A stretch of 64,000 bases of DNA. Source: Duganella dendranthematis. GTDB lineage: Bacteria; Pseudomonadota; Gammaproteobacteria; Burkholderiales; Burkholderiaceae_D. The notes under the pieces are model-generated. The model saw only the letters and a program-made list of their open reading frames with translations. It had not been told where the DNA came from and made no database searches. Each line of letters begins with the position of its first letter. The first letter of the stretch is position 1. Location of the stretch: NCBI RefSeq assembly GCF_012849375.1, contig NZ_CP051684.1:2604001-2668000 (forward strand), written 5' to 3'. This document shows, one piece after another, positions 8,247-17,532 of the stretch. Position numbers and translations under genes: made by a program.

Positions 8247-10406
8247 ATGCAAGCCACCGATTCCGTTACGCTGGACAACTGTGCGGATGAGCCTATTCAT
8301 ATCCCCGGTAGCATCCAGCCGCACGGGGTGCTGTTGGCGTTCGACCTGACCGGCGCGTTGCTGGCCTGGAGCGATACCGCACCACAACTGCTGGGCCTGA
8401 CGCCGGTGCTGGACATGCCGCTGGCGGCCTTGCTGTTGCCGCCCGAAGTGCAGCAGGTGGTGGCCGAGTGTCGCGACGGCATCGAAGACGGCGAAGCGCC
8501 GGCTGCGGCGCTGGAAGTGGCCATCGGCGGTCGCCAGTTCGACTGCATTGTCCACGTCCACCAGTCTCGGCTGATCATCGAGTTCGAACAGCGCGAAACG
8601 CCCAGCGACGCCGTGGCCGCCTTCGCGCTCAAGGCGCACGCCGCCATCGACCGCCTGAAACGCCAGAAATCGGTGGACGCGCTGCTGCAGCTGGCCACCG
8701 AACAGGTGCGCACCATCACCGGCTTCGACCGCGTGATGGGCTATCGCTTCCATGAGGACGATAGCGGCGACGTCATCGCCGAGGCGCGGCGCGACGACCT
8801 GGAACCCTATTTGGGGCGCCGTTATCCGGCCGGCGATATTCCGGCGCAGGCGCGCCGCCTGTACATCATCAACACCTTGCGGCTGATCGTCGACGTCGGC
8901 TACACGCCGTCGCCGCTGCGCGGCCGCGCCGGCGCTGCGCCACTGGACCTGAGCCACAGCGTGCTGCGCAGCGTGTCGCCGATCCACATCGAGTATTTGC
9001 AGAACATGGGCGTGGGCGCCTCGATGAGCGTGTCGATCGTGGTCAACGGCCGCTTGTGGGGGCTGCTGGCCTGCCACCATATGGCGTCGCTGCAGGTGCC
9101 GTATTCGATCCGCATGGCGGCCGATGTAATGGCGCAGGTGATCGCCTCGCTGGTGCAATCGATCGAAGCGCGCGACCGCGCCAGGCGGGTCGAGGATTCG
9201 GCCGAGGTGCGCACGCGCGTGATGGAAACCCTGCTGCACAACGAGGAGCCGGCGCGGGCGATGCTGGCACACGCGCCAGCCTTGTGCGAGTCGCTGCAAG
9301 CCGAAGCGCTGATCGTCAGCCAGTACGGCAAGACCATGGTGCATGGCGCCATCGACGCCGCGCTGGCCGCGCGCATCGTGGCGTCGCTGCCGGCCGGCGA
9401 TAGCGACCTGGTCGAGCGCACCGCCGTCAGCGACTGGCCGCAGGACATGCGGGCGGCGCTGGGGCAGTGGGCCGGCATGCTGGCGCTGCGCTTCGATCCG
9501 GCCACCGCCGGCTGGCTGCTGGGCCTGCGCCGCGAGCAGATCCACACCATCCGCTGGGGCGGCCGTCCCGAAAAAGTGGTGGTGGCCGGTCCGCTCGGTC
9601 CGCGCCTGACGCCGCGCGGCTCGTTCGACGAATGGCGCGAGATGGTGCGCGGCCGCTCGGTGCCGTGGAACGCCACCGACAAGCTGGCCGCGACCCAGCT
9701 GCTGGGCGAGATGCACCGCGCCAGCGTAGCCAAGCACATCGAGACCGACCGCGCCCGCACGCAACTGCTGGCGATGCTGGGCCACGATCTGCGCGGCCCG
9801 CTGCATTCGATCAATATGGCGGCCACCGTGCTGCAACACGGCGGTGCCGCCAGCACCATGAGCACCCGCATCCAGGCCTCGAGCACGCGCATGGAGCGGC
9901 TGATCAGCCAGGTGCTGGACATGAGCCGCATCAACGGCGGTATCGGGCTGGGCCTGACGCGCAGCGACGTCGACCTGGTGGCGCTGCTGCAGGACCTGCT
10001 GGATGAGGCGCGCCTGTCGCATGCCGACCTGCGGATTGAATCGAGCCTGCCGCCGGCGCTGCGGGCGCAGGTCGACGGCGACCGCATGGTGCAGGTCGTC
10101 AGCAATCTGGTCAGCAACGCCCGCCACCACGGTACCCATGGCGAGCCGATCCAGGTGAAGTTGTCCGAGCAGGGCGACCAGGTGTTGCTGGAGGTGCGCA
10201 ACGTGGCGCCGGAAATTCCCGCCGAGATGGTGCCGATGCTGTACAGCCCCCTGAAACACACATCAGTCGGCAATGTCCGCAATCGTGGAGGCCTCGGCCT
10301 GGGCTTGTATATTGCGCATGAGATCGTCCAGCAGCATGGCGGCCAGATCATCTACCGCTACGAAGCGCCGCAAGTTGTCTTCACTGTAACGTTGCCGCGC
10401 ACCTGA
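8247..10406 (+). CDS. bphP: Bacteriophytochrome red/far-red sensor histidine kinase
   Basis: 719 residues in the standard order PAS (about 10-115), GAF (140-305), PHY (320-490), HisKA (505-570), HATPase (605-715). Cys12, in NCADEPIHIPGSIQPHG, is the expected biliverdin attachment site of bacterial phytochromes. The GAF domain has PAGDIPAQARRLY and SPIHIEYLQNMGVGASMS; the PHY tongue has PRGSFDEW near residue 454; the kinase has GHDLRGPLHS and RGGLGLGLYIAHE. It should bind biliverdin and switch kinase activity with red/far-red light. No heme oxygenase (bphO) and no partner response regulator adjoin it; the next gene pair has its own kinase. Soluble, no membrane segment. Confidence 0.95.
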   Translation: MQATDSVTLDNCADEPIHIPGSIQPHGVLLAFDLTGALLAWSDTAPQLLGLTPVLDMPLAALLLPPEVQQVVAECRDGIEDGEAPAAALEVAIGGRQFDCIVHVHQSRLIIEFEQRETPSDAVAAFALKAHAAIDRLKRQKSVDALLQLATEQVRTITGFDRVMGYRFHEDDSGDVIAEARRDDLEPYLGRRYPAGDIPAQARRLYIINTLRLIVDVGYTPSPLRGRAGAAPLDLSHSVLRSVSPIHIEYLQNMGVGASMSVSIVVNGRLWGLLACHHMASLQVPYSIRMAADVMAQVIASLVQSIEARDRARRVEDSAEVRTRVMETLLHNEEPARAMLAHAPALCESLQAEALIVSQYGKTMVHGAIDAALAARIVASLPAGDSDLVERTAVSDWPQDMRAALGQWAGMLALRFDPATAGWLLGLRREQIHTIRWGGRPEKVVVAGPLGPRLTPRGSFDEWREMVRGRSVPWNATDKLAATQLLGEMHRASVAKHIETDRARTQLLAMLGHDLRGPLHSINMAATVLQHGGAASTMSTRIQASSTRMERLISQVLDMSRINGGIGLGLTRSDVDLVALLQDLLDEARLSHADLRIESSLPPALRAQVDGDRMVQVVSNLVSNARHHGTHGEPIQVKLSEQGDQVLLEVRNVAPEIPAEMVPMLYSPLKHTSVGNVRNRGGLGLGLYIAHEIVQQHGGQIIYRYEAPQVVFTVTLPRT

Positions 10407-10506
10407 ATGTATTCACTTCCACAACAATGTGGAGTTTCTGTGAAGAATTAAGGTCAATTCGCGCTTCACGCTTGAAGCCGATCCCGCATCGTGGCTAAAT
10501 GGCCCG

Positions 10507-11928
10507 ATGGTCAAGATCGGTATCACTGCCCGGCTGTTTCTTTCACTGCTGATCGTCAGCATGCTGACGGCAGTCGGCGTCGGCCTCGGCACGCGCTGGA
10601 GTTTCACGCGCGGCTTCCAGGGTTATCTGAACGAAGTCGAGGCGCGCCGCATGGAGGCGATGGCCTTCGAGTTTTCGCGCGCCTACCACGAGCACGGCAA
10701 CTGGGACTTCATCCGCAACAACCGCGAAGCCTGGGAGCGCTACACCGGCGCCATCGGCCGCGAACGCGCCACCTCGCCGCGTCCCGGCGGCGACTCCATC
10801 TATTACGCGGTGCCGGACAAGGCGCCGCGCCGCCTCGGCCTGTATGACGAGCACGGCAATCATCTGGCCGGCAACCTGCAAGCGGGCGCCGACCTGCGCT
10901 ACCAGCCGGTGCTGGTGGACGGCAAAGTGGTCGGCACCTTGGCCGGTGCGCCGCTGCGCGGTTTGCAGGAAGAAGCCGAACAAACCTTCCAGGCGCAGCA
11001 GCAGCGCGACAGCCTGTTCATCGGCCTCGGCACACTGGTGCTGGCGGCGCTGGCGGCCATGCTGCTGGCGCGCAGCTTTGTGGCGCCGACGCGCCGGCTG
11101 ATCGCGGCCGCCTCCAAGGTCGCGGCCGGCGACTACGGCGTGCGCGTGCCGCATGCGCAGCGCGACGAGCTGGGCACGCTGGCGCGCAATTTCAACATCA
11201 TGGTCGCTACGCTGGAAAGCAACGAGGCGCTGCGCCGCCACTTCATGGCCGATATCTCGCACGAGTTGCGCACGCCGCTGTCGGTGTTGCAGGCGCAGCT
11301 GGAAGCGATGGAGGACGGCATTGAGCCGATCGACGCCAGCAGCCTGAAGGCGCTCATGGACGAGGTCGCCACGCTGAGCCGGCTGGTGGACGATATGCGC
11401 CAGATCACCTTGTCGGAAGTGGGCGCCTTCGACTATCGCCGCGAGCCGCTGGACCTGGTGGCGCTGCTGGGCAGCGAGATCCAGCGCTGGACCGAACCGC
11501 TGGCGCAGGCCGGCATGGCGATCGTCACCGACAGCCCTGCCGCCATGCCGGTGCAAGGCGACACGGTGCGCCTGCGCCAGCTGCTGCGCAACCTGTTCAA
11601 CAACACGCTGCGGCATGCCGACGGCGCGACGCAGCTGCACGTCAGCCTGCACGTGATGCGCAGCGCGGCGGTCTTGACGCTGGCCGACAACGGTCCCGGC
11701 GTCAGCGATGCCGGCCTGCCGATGCTGTTCGAGCGCTTCTGGCGCGGCGACCGCGCGCGCAGCCGCGCCACCGGCGGCAGCGGCCTCGGGCTGGCGATCT
11801 GCCGCAGCATTGTGGAAGCGCACGGCGGCACCATCAGCGCCATGCACACGCAGCCGCAGTCATCCGCCAGCGCGGCGCGCGGACTGACCATCCGCATCAC
11901 GCTGCCGCTGTCGGGAGAAATCGCATGA
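10507..11928 (+). CDS. Sensor histidine kinase (BaeS-like)
   Basis: 473 residues: first membrane helix about 8-28, periplasmic sensor loop about 30-170, second helix about 175-195, HAMP 195-247, HisKA with ISHELRTPLSVL near residue 250, and a HATPase with ADNGPGVSD and GSGLGLAICRSIVEAHGG. The layout and the loop start (RGFQGYLNEVEARRMEAMA) resemble BaeS-type envelope sensors. Its stop overlaps the next ATG by four bases (ATGA), so kinase and regulator are translationally coupled. The operon appears to run on into gluconate dehydrogenase genes, which suggests the pair controls or follows periplasmic sugar-acid oxidation; its ligand is unknown. Confidence 0.93.
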   Translation: MVKIGITARLFLSLLIVSMLTAVGVGLGTRWSFTRGFQGYLNEVEARRMEAMAFEFSRAYHEHGNWDFIRNNREAWERYTGAIGRERATSPRPGGDSIYYAVPDKAPRRLGLYDEHGNHLAGNLQAGADLRYQPVLVDGKVVGTLAGAPLRGLQEEAEQTFQAQQQRDSLFIGLGTLVLAALAAMLLARSFVAPTRRLIAAASKVAAGDYGVRVPHAQRDELGTLARNFNIMVATLESNEALRRHFMADISHELRTPLSVLQAQLEAMEDGIEPIDASSLKALMDEVATLSRLVDDMRQITLSEVGAFDYRREPLDLVALLGSEIQRWTEPLAQAGMAIVTDSPAAMPVQGDTVRLRQLLRNLFNNTLRHADGATQLHVSLHVMRSAAVLTLADNGPGVSDAGLPMLFERFWRGDRARSRATGGSGLGLAICRSIVEAHGGTISAMHTQPQSSASAARGLTIRITLPLSGEIA

Positions 11929-12605
11929 ACGCGCCGCACGTGCTGGTGGTCGAAGATGAGCAACGGCTGGCGCGGCTGCTGGTCAGCTATCTGCAAGCGG
12001 CCGGCTACCGCGCCAGCGCCCAGCACGACGGCCTGTCGGTGCAGGCGACGGTGGCGGCCGGCGATGTCGACCTGATCCTGCTGGATTGGATGCTGCCCGG
12101 CATGGACGGTCTGAGCCTGTGCCGCGCGCTGCGCGCCAACAGCGACATCCCCATCATCATGATGACGGCGCGCGCGCAGGAAGAAGACCGTCTCGATGGT
12201 CTGGACAGCGGCGCCGACGATTACATCTGCAAGCCGTTCAGCCCGCGCGAGGTAGTGGCGCGGGTGCGCGCGGTGCTGCGCCGCCGGCCGTCCGGTACGC
12301 CGCAGCCGGGCTTGCAGATCGACGACGCCGGCATGCGCGCCTTTGTCCACGGCAAAGAAGTCGCGCTGACGCCGGTGGAATTCCGTTTGCTGAAACTATT
12401 GCGCGACGCACCCGGCAAAGCCATGTCACGCGACGACTTGCGCAACTGGGTGTATGAGGACCGGCGCATCGTGCACGACCGCACGATCGACACGCATGTG
12501 AAAAACCTGCGCCGGAAACTGGAGGAGGCTGGCCTGGCCGAAGCGATTTCGGCCGTTTACGGGGTCGGCTATCGATGGGAAGCGCGCAGCGCGCTGCAAC
12601 CCTGA
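11925..12605 (+). CDS. OmpR-family response regulator (BaeR-like)
   Basis: 226 residues: receiver domain 1-120 with VVEDEQRL acidic pair, phospho-acceptor Asp54 in LILLDWMLPGMDG and Lys in CKPFSPREVV, then a winged-helix DNA-binding domain (about 130-222) with LTPVEFRLLKLL and RTIDTHVKNLRRKL. Partner of the kinase just upstream, with which it overlaps by four bases. The gluconate dehydrogenase small subunit begins only 23 bases after its stop, so it is probably cotranscribed with it. Confidence 0.95.
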   Translation: MNAPHVLVVEDEQRLARLLVSYLQAAGYRASAQHDGLSVQATVAAGDVDLILLDWMLPGMDGLSLCRALRANSDIPIIMMTARAQEEDRLDGLDSGADDYICKPFSPREVVARVRAVLRRRPSGTPQPGLQIDDAGMRAFVHGKEVALTPVEFRLLKLLRDAPGKAMSRDDLRNWVYEDRRIVHDRTIDTHVKNLRRKLEEAGLAEAISAVYGVGYRWEARSALQP

Positions 12606-12628
12606 CGTCTTACAACGAGGAGAGAGCA

Positions 12629-13357
12629 ATGTCTGACGACACACAGTCGCCGTCCCGGCGCAACCTTATCAAAGGCATGGTGTTCATACCGATCGGCGCG
12701 GTTGCCGCGACCGGCGCGGTGCGCGCACTGCAACCGGCCACCGCGGCCGATGCGAATGCGCCCGAGGGCAAGCCGGACGCGTACACGCCGGCGTTTTTCA
12801 ACCAGGTGGAGTGGAAGTTTCTCAACGCCGCCGTGGACCGCTTGATCCCGCACGATGAACACGGCCCCGGCGCCATCGAGCTGGGCGTGCTGGAATTCCT
12901 CGACCGTCACATGCAGACCCCGTACGCCACCGGCGACATCTGGTATATGCAGGGCCCGTTCGTCAAGGCGGCGCCGGAGTTCGGCTACCAGGGCAAGCTG
13001 GGCCTGCGCGACATCATCCGCGTCGGCATCAAGAATGTGGACGGCTATTGCGCCTCGCAATTCGGCGGCAAGGCGTTCGCCGACCTGGACCGCAAGCAGC
13101 AGGAAGAAATCCTCAAGGGCTGCGAAGGCGGCAAGCTGAAGTTTGAAGACATTTCGGCCAAGCTGTTCTTCACCAATCTGCTGAACGAAGTGCGCAACGG
13201 CTATTTCGCCGATCCCAAGCACGGCGGCAACAAGGGCATGGGCTCGTGGAAGATGATCGGCTATCCCGGCATGCGCGCCGACTATCTGGACTGGGTGGAA
13301 GTCCGTGACAAACCATATCCGATCGGCCCCGTCGATCTGGCTGGACGCAGAGGTTAA
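12629..13357 (+). CDS. FAD-gluconate 2-dehydrogenase, small (gamma) subunit
   Basis: 242 residues, gluconate 2-dehydrogenase subunit 3 family. The start MSDDTQSPSRRNLIKGM has a twin-arginine motif followed by a hydrophobic stretch, so the folded complex is probably exported by Tat, carrying the flavoprotein with it. Conserved-type features are FFNQVEWKFLNAAVDRLIP and AIELGVLEFLDRH. The AGGAGAG ribosome site fixes the ATG at 12629. First of three consecutive genes (small, large, cytochrome), the normal order for this membrane-bound enzyme, which oxidises D-gluconate to 2-ketogluconate in the periplasm and passes electrons to ubiquinone. Confidence 0.93.
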   Translation: MSDDTQSPSRRNLIKGMVFIPIGAVAATGAVRALQPATAADANAPEGKPDAYTPAFFNQVEWKFLNAAVDRLIPHDEHGPGAIELGVLEFLDRHMQTPYATGDIWYMQGPFVKAAPEFGYQGKLGLRDIIRVGIKNVDGYCASQFGGKAFADLDRKQQEEILKGCEGGKLKFEDISAKLFFTNLLNEVRNGYFADPKHGGNKGMGSWKMIGYPGMRADYLDWVEVRDKPYPIGPVDLAGRRG

Positions 13358-13360
13358 GAC

Positions 13361-15136
13361 ATGAGTATCGTAAAAAACAAAGTAGACGCCGTGATCGTCG
13401 GCATGGGCTGGACCGGGGCCATCATGGCCAAGGAGCTGACCGACGCCGGCTTGAGCGTGGTGTGCCTGGAGCGCGGCCCGGACCGCGACACGCAGCCGGA
13501 CTTCGCGTACCCGCGCGTGGTCGACGAGCTGGAAGGCTCGGTGCACCGCAAATACCTGCAATCGCTGTCGAAGGAGACGGTGACCATTCGCCACAATATG
13601 AACGACACGGCGGTGCCGTATCGTCAGATGGGCTCGTTCAAGCCGGGCACCGGCGTCGGCGGCGCCGGCAGTCACTGGTCCGGTTGCCATTTCCGCGCGC
13701 TGCCGGAAGACTTCAAGGTGCGCTCGAATGTGGAACAGCGCTACGGCAAGAAGTTCATCCCGGCCGGTATGACGATCCAGGATTTCCCGGTCACGTATGA
13801 AGACCTGGAGCCGCATTTCGACCACTTCGAGTACGTGTGCGGCACCTCCGGCAAGGCCGGTGTGCTGAACGGCCAGAAAGTCGAAGGCGGCAATCCGTTT
13901 GAAGGTTCGCGCTCGCGTGAATTCGCGCTGCCGCCGAACCCCAACTATCTCGGCGCCGAGATGTTCTACAAGGCTGCGCGCGAGATGGGCTACCACCCGT
14001 ATCCGATTCCGGCGTCGAACGCGTCCGGCCCGTATGTGAATCCGTATGGCTGCCAGATGGGCCCATGTAACTTCTGCGGCTTCTGCTCCGACTACGGCTG
14101 CCTGAACTACTCCAAGGCCAGCCCCAACGCCTGCATCATGCCGGTGCTGCGCGGCCGCAAAGGCTTCGAACTGCGCACGCTGGCGCAAGTGTTGAAGGTC
14201 AATCTGACCGCCGACAAGAAGAAGGCCACCGGCGTCACCTATCTCGACGCGCAAGGCCGCGAGACCGAGCAGCCGGCCGACCTGGTAGTGCTGTGCGCGT
14301 TCTCGCTGTTCAATGTGCATTTGATGCTGTTGTCGGGCATTGGCGTGCCGTATGACCCGGTCAGCAATACCGGCACCATCGGCCGCAACTACTCGTACCA
14401 GAACCTGAACCGCGTGTCGCTGTTCTTCGATGAAACCGTGCACGCCAACCAGTTCATGGGCATCGGCGGCGGCGGCACCACCATCGACGACCTGAACGGC
14501 AACCAGAACGACAGTACCAAGTCCGGCTTCATCGGCGGCGGCCTGGTCTGGGCGCGCCAGCCGGGCGGCGGTCCGGTGCGCGGCATCGCCACCGCGCCGG
14601 GTGTGCCGAACTGGGGCAGCGGCTGGAAGAAGGGCGTCAAGGAAGCCTTCCGCCATTCGTTCTACTACGAGGTGCAGGGGTCGTGCATGTCCTACCAGGA
14701 CGCCTACCTGAGCCTGGACCCGACCTACAAGGACGCCTTCGGCCGTCCGCTGCTGCGCATGACCTTCGACTGGCATGACAACGAGGTCAAGGCCTCGCAG
14801 TATCTGGTGGAAAAGGCCTCGGACATGTGCAAGGTGCTGGGCCCGAAAGCCATCAAGGGCGACGCCAAGAAGGACGGCGACCACTACAACGTGACGCAAT
14901 ATCAGTCGACCCACACCTGCGGCGGCGCCATCATGGGTTCCGATCCGAAGACCTCGGCGCTGAACCGCTACCTGCAATCGTGGGATGTATCGAACGTGTT
15001 CGCGCCGGGCGCCAATGCCTTCCCGCAGAACAACGGCTACAACCCGACCGGCATGGTCGGCGCGCTGACCTACTGGTGCGCCAAGGCAGTCCGCGAGCAA
15101 TACTTGAAAAACCCCGGCCCGCTGGTCCAGGCTTAA
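13361..15136 (+). CDS. FAD-gluconate 2-dehydrogenase, large flavoprotein subunit (GMC family)
   Basis: 591 residues. The FAD-binding loop is VDAVIVGMGWTGAIMAKEL at residues 7-25 (GMGWTG in place of the usual GxGxxG). The middle has a Cys-rich stretch CQMGPCNFCGFCSDYGC that may bind an iron-sulfur centre, as reported for related FAD dehydrogenases. The C-terminus has the GMC active-site block with STHTCGGAIMGSD and NNGYNPTGMVGALTYWCA. It has no signal of its own and should ride through Tat with the small subunit, whose stop lies three bases upstream. The substrate could also be another sugar acid such as 2-ketogluconate. Confidence 0.94.
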   Translation: MSIVKNKVDAVIVGMGWTGAIMAKELTDAGLSVVCLERGPDRDTQPDFAYPRVVDELEGSVHRKYLQSLSKETVTIRHNMNDTAVPYRQMGSFKPGTGVGGAGSHWSGCHFRALPEDFKVRSNVEQRYGKKFIPAGMTIQDFPVTYEDLEPHFDHFEYVCGTSGKAGVLNGQKVEGGNPFEGSRSREFALPPNPNYLGAEMFYKAAREMGYHPYPIPASNASGPYVNPYGCQMGPCNFCGFCSDYGCLNYSKASPNACIMPVLRGRKGFELRTLAQVLKVNLTADKKKATGVTYLDAQGRETEQPADLVVLCAFSLFNVHLMLLSGIGVPYDPVSNTGTIGRNYSYQNLNRVSLFFDETVHANQFMGIGGGGTTIDDLNGNQNDSTKSGFIGGGLVWARQPGGGPVRGIATAPGVPNWGSGWKKGVKEAFRHSFYYEVQGSCMSYQDAYLSLDPTYKDAFGRPLLRMTFDWHDNEVKASQYLVEKASDMCKVLGPKAIKGDAKKDGDHYNVTQYQSTHTCGGAIMGSDPKTSALNRYLQSWDVSNVFAPGANAFPQNNGYNPTGMVGALTYWCAKAVREQYLKNPGPLVQA

Positions 15137-15145
15137 GGAGACGAC

Positions 15146-16492
15146 ATGAGCAATGTAAAAAAAGGAATCGCGGTCGTCGCGGCGGTGGCGGTAGTTGGCG
15201 TGGTGGGTGCTTTTGCTTACGCCAAACAGGCCACGGTCACCAGGGATATCGGCGCGGGTGCGGAGAATCTGACGGCGCCGAGCGCGCAGTTGATCGAGAA
15301 AGGCCGCTACCTGGCCGTCGCGGCCGACTGCGTGGCGTGCCACACGGCGCCGAAAGGGCAGCCGTTCGCCGGCGGCCTGGCAATGGCGACGCCGGTTGGC
15401 GCGGTGTACAGCTCCAACATCACGCCGGACAAGGCGACCGGCATCGGCAACTACAGCCTGAACGACTTCGACCGCGCGGTACGGCACGGTATTGCGCCGT
15501 CGGGCGACACGCTGTATCCGGCCATGCCGTATCCGTCGTACGCCAAGGTCACCGACGACGACCTGCGCGCGTTGTATGCGTACTTCATGCATGGCGTGCA
15601 GCCGGTGGCGCAGGCCAACCATGGCAGCGGCATCAGCTGGCCGCTGTCGATGAACTGGCCGCTGGCGATCTGGCGCAAGACGTATGCGCCGGCCGTGGCG
15701 CCACTGGTGCTGAGCAAGTATCAGGGCGATGCACTGGCGCGTGGCGCGTATCTGGTGCAAGGCCTGGGCCACTGCGGCGCTTGCCATACGCCGCGCGCGA
15801 CCACCATGCAGGAGCTGGCGCAGGATGAGTCGAATCCGGCGTTCCTGTCCGGCGGTCCGGTGATCGATGGCTGGCTGGCGGTTAATCTGCGCAGCAATCC
15901 GGCCGGCGGCCTTGGCCGTTGGAGCGAGCAGGACATCGTCGATACGCTGAGCAAGGCACGCAATGCGCATTCGGCGGTGGTCGGTTCGCCGATGGCCGAT
16001 GTGGTCCTGCACAGCACGCAGGCGATGTCGCCGGAAGACCTGAAAGCGATTGCAGTGTACCTGAAATCGCTGACGCCGGGACCGGATGAGAAGTCGCGCT
16101 ATGCGGTCAGCGACGTCACCGCCAAGGCCCTGAAGGCGGGCCATGACGAGACGCGCGGCGCGCAGCTGTATCTGGACAACTGCGCGGCCTGCCATCGCAG
16201 CGATGCGACCTCCAACGCCAAGGTGTTCCCGGCGCTGGCCGGCAATCCGTCGGTGCTGTCGGATGATCCGACTTCGCTGATCCGCCTGGTGCTGGCGGGC
16301 AGTTCGCTGCCATCCACCAAGGGCGCGCCGTCAGCGCTCGGCATGCCGGGCTTTGCATGGCGCCTGTCGGACGAGGAAGCGGCGCAGCTGGTGACCTTCG
16401 TGCGGCAGAGCTGGGGCAACCAGGCGTCGGCGGCGGATGCCGGCCAGGTGGCGAAGATCCGCAAGCAGATCGACGCCGAAGCCCAGCACTAA
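15146..16492 (+). CDS. FAD-gluconate 2-dehydrogenase, triheme cytochrome c subunit
   Basis: 448 residues. One N-terminal hydrophobic segment (about 6-26) is a signal or anchor, followed by three cytochrome c domains with heme motifs CVACHTAP (near 65), CGACHTPR (near 211) and CAACHRSD (near 346). This matches the membrane-bound cytochrome subunit that takes electrons from the flavoprotein and reduces ubiquinone. Nine bases separate it from the flavoprotein gene, with AAGGAG as ribosome site. The convergent AraC gene begins just past its stop. Confidence 0.94.
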   Translation: MSNVKKGIAVVAAVAVVGVVGAFAYAKQATVTRDIGAGAENLTAPSAQLIEKGRYLAVAADCVACHTAPKGQPFAGGLAMATPVGAVYSSNITPDKATGIGNYSLNDFDRAVRHGIAPSGDTLYPAMPYPSYAKVTDDDLRALYAYFMHGVQPVAQANHGSGISWPLSMNWPLAIWRKTYAPAVAPLVLSKYQGDALARGAYLVQGLGHCGACHTPRATTMQELAQDESNPAFLSGGPVIDGWLAVNLRSNPAGGLGRWSEQDIVDTLSKARNAHSAVVGSPMADVVLHSTQAMSPEDLKAIAVYLKSLTPGPDEKSRYAVSDVTAKALKAGHDETRGAQLYLDNCAACHRSDATSNAKVFPALAGNPSVLSDDPTSLIRLVLAGSSLPSTKGAPSALGMPGFAWRLSDEEAAQLVTFVRQSWGNQASAADAGQVAKIRKQIDAEAQH

Positions 16493-16500
16493 CAGCAGCA

Positions 16501-17436
16501 CTAAGCCGCTGCGGCGGACGTGCCGGCTGCCATCCTGGCAGTGCGGTACGCCCGCGGAGAGTGCCCGGTCACGCGCTTGAAGGCGTGGCTGAAGGCACTC
16601 TCCGATGTATAGCCTAGCGATTGCGCGATCACCGCCATCGGCGTGTTCTGGCCCAGTTCGCGTTCAGCCAGCCGCATGCGCCAGCCGGTCAGGTAGGTCA
16701 GCGGCGCCACCCCGGCGATGGTGCGGAAATGCAGCGCGAAGGTGGTGCGCGACATGGCGCAGGCCTTGGCCAGTTCATCCAGGTGCCAGGCGCGGGCGGG
16801 ATTGCCGTGCATCAGCCGCAATGCCGGCGCGATGCGCGGATCGCCCAACGCGCGCAGCCAGCTGGCCGGCATCGGGCTGGTGGTCTGCAGGTGGGCCCGC
16901 AAAATCTGAATGAACAGCAGTTGCGCCAGTTGCGCCGTCGCCAGTTGCGCGCCCGGCAGTCCGCCGGCGCGCTCTTCCAGCAATTGATCCAGCAGCCAGC
17001 GGAAAGTGCTGGCCTGCGGCGATGCCGCCGGTACGTGAATCCATGGCGGCAGCACATCCGCCAGCAGGCGGCCGCTGGCGGGATCGAGCAGCACGTGGCC
17101 GCCGATGTGGACGAAATCCTGGCCGTCGCCGACGGTGGCGGTCGAACGGCCCGCGCCGGAAAACAGGCGCATGGCGTCCTGCGGCGGCACTTCCGGCGCG
17201 CTGGCCAGCACGAACGAGCGCTTGGCCGTCAATAATCCCACGTCCCCGGTGTTGAACTGGACCGGCACTTCGCCGTCGATACAGACCCAGCAATTACCTT
17301 TGACTACCGCGAAGAATTTGATTTTCTCCGGCGCAGGAAAGCGCAGCGACCAGGCGCCGCCGGCGCTGAAGCCACCTGTGACCAGGGTTTCGGCTTGCAT
17401 CAGTTTGAGGATGTCGGAGAAGGGATCGGCGTTCAT
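16501..17436 (-). CDS. AraC-family regulator with N-terminal cupin
   Basis: 312 residues from the preferred ATG at 17436; an in-frame start 13 codons upstream is less likely because the recognisable domain begins MNADPFSDILKLMQAET. The cupin part (about 1-190) contains FFAVVKGNCWVCIDG, and the C-terminal AraC DNA-binding domain has two helix-turn-helices, with LDELAKACAMSRTTFALHF and AVIAQSLGYTSESAFSHAF. Such cupin-AraC proteins usually control a neighbouring oxidoreductase gene; here the divergent SDR reductase starts 96 bases away and is the likely target. It lies end-to-end with the gluconate dehydrogenase operon. Confidence 0.92.
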   Translation of the reverse strand: MNADPFSDILKLMQAETLVTGGFSAGGAWSLRFPAPEKIKFFAVVKGNCWVCIDGEVPVQFNTGDVGLLTAKRSFVLASAPEVPPQDAMRLFSGAGRSTATVGDGQDFVHIGGHVLLDPASGRLLADVLPPWIHVPAASPQASTFRWLLDQLLEERAGGLPGAQLATAQLAQLLFIQILRAHLQTTSPMPASWLRALGDPRIAPALRLMHGNPARAWHLDELAKACAMSRTTFALHFRTIAGVAPLTYLTGWRMRLAERELGQNTPMAVIAQSLGYTSESAFSHAFKRVTGHSPRAYRTARMAAGTSAAAA

Positions 17437-17532
17437 TTCCGCACTATTGCACAAGTAATACGCACTTTCAAGCATTCACAGTCCGGCGTGCTGCACGTAT
17501 CGTGGCGGCTGTTGAAATCTGAAAGGAATGGA

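Noticed and set aside
8154..10259. Long antisense frame over the bacteriophytochrome gene
   Set aside because: The phytochrome domains are unmistakable on the plus strand; the antisense product is His/Gln/Arg-rich and has no start signal.
12569..16195. 1208-codon open frame antisense to the gluconate dehydrogenase operon
   Set aside because: It is an Arg/His/Ala/Gln-rich shadow of three well supported genes in high-GC DNA, with no domain or ribosome site.
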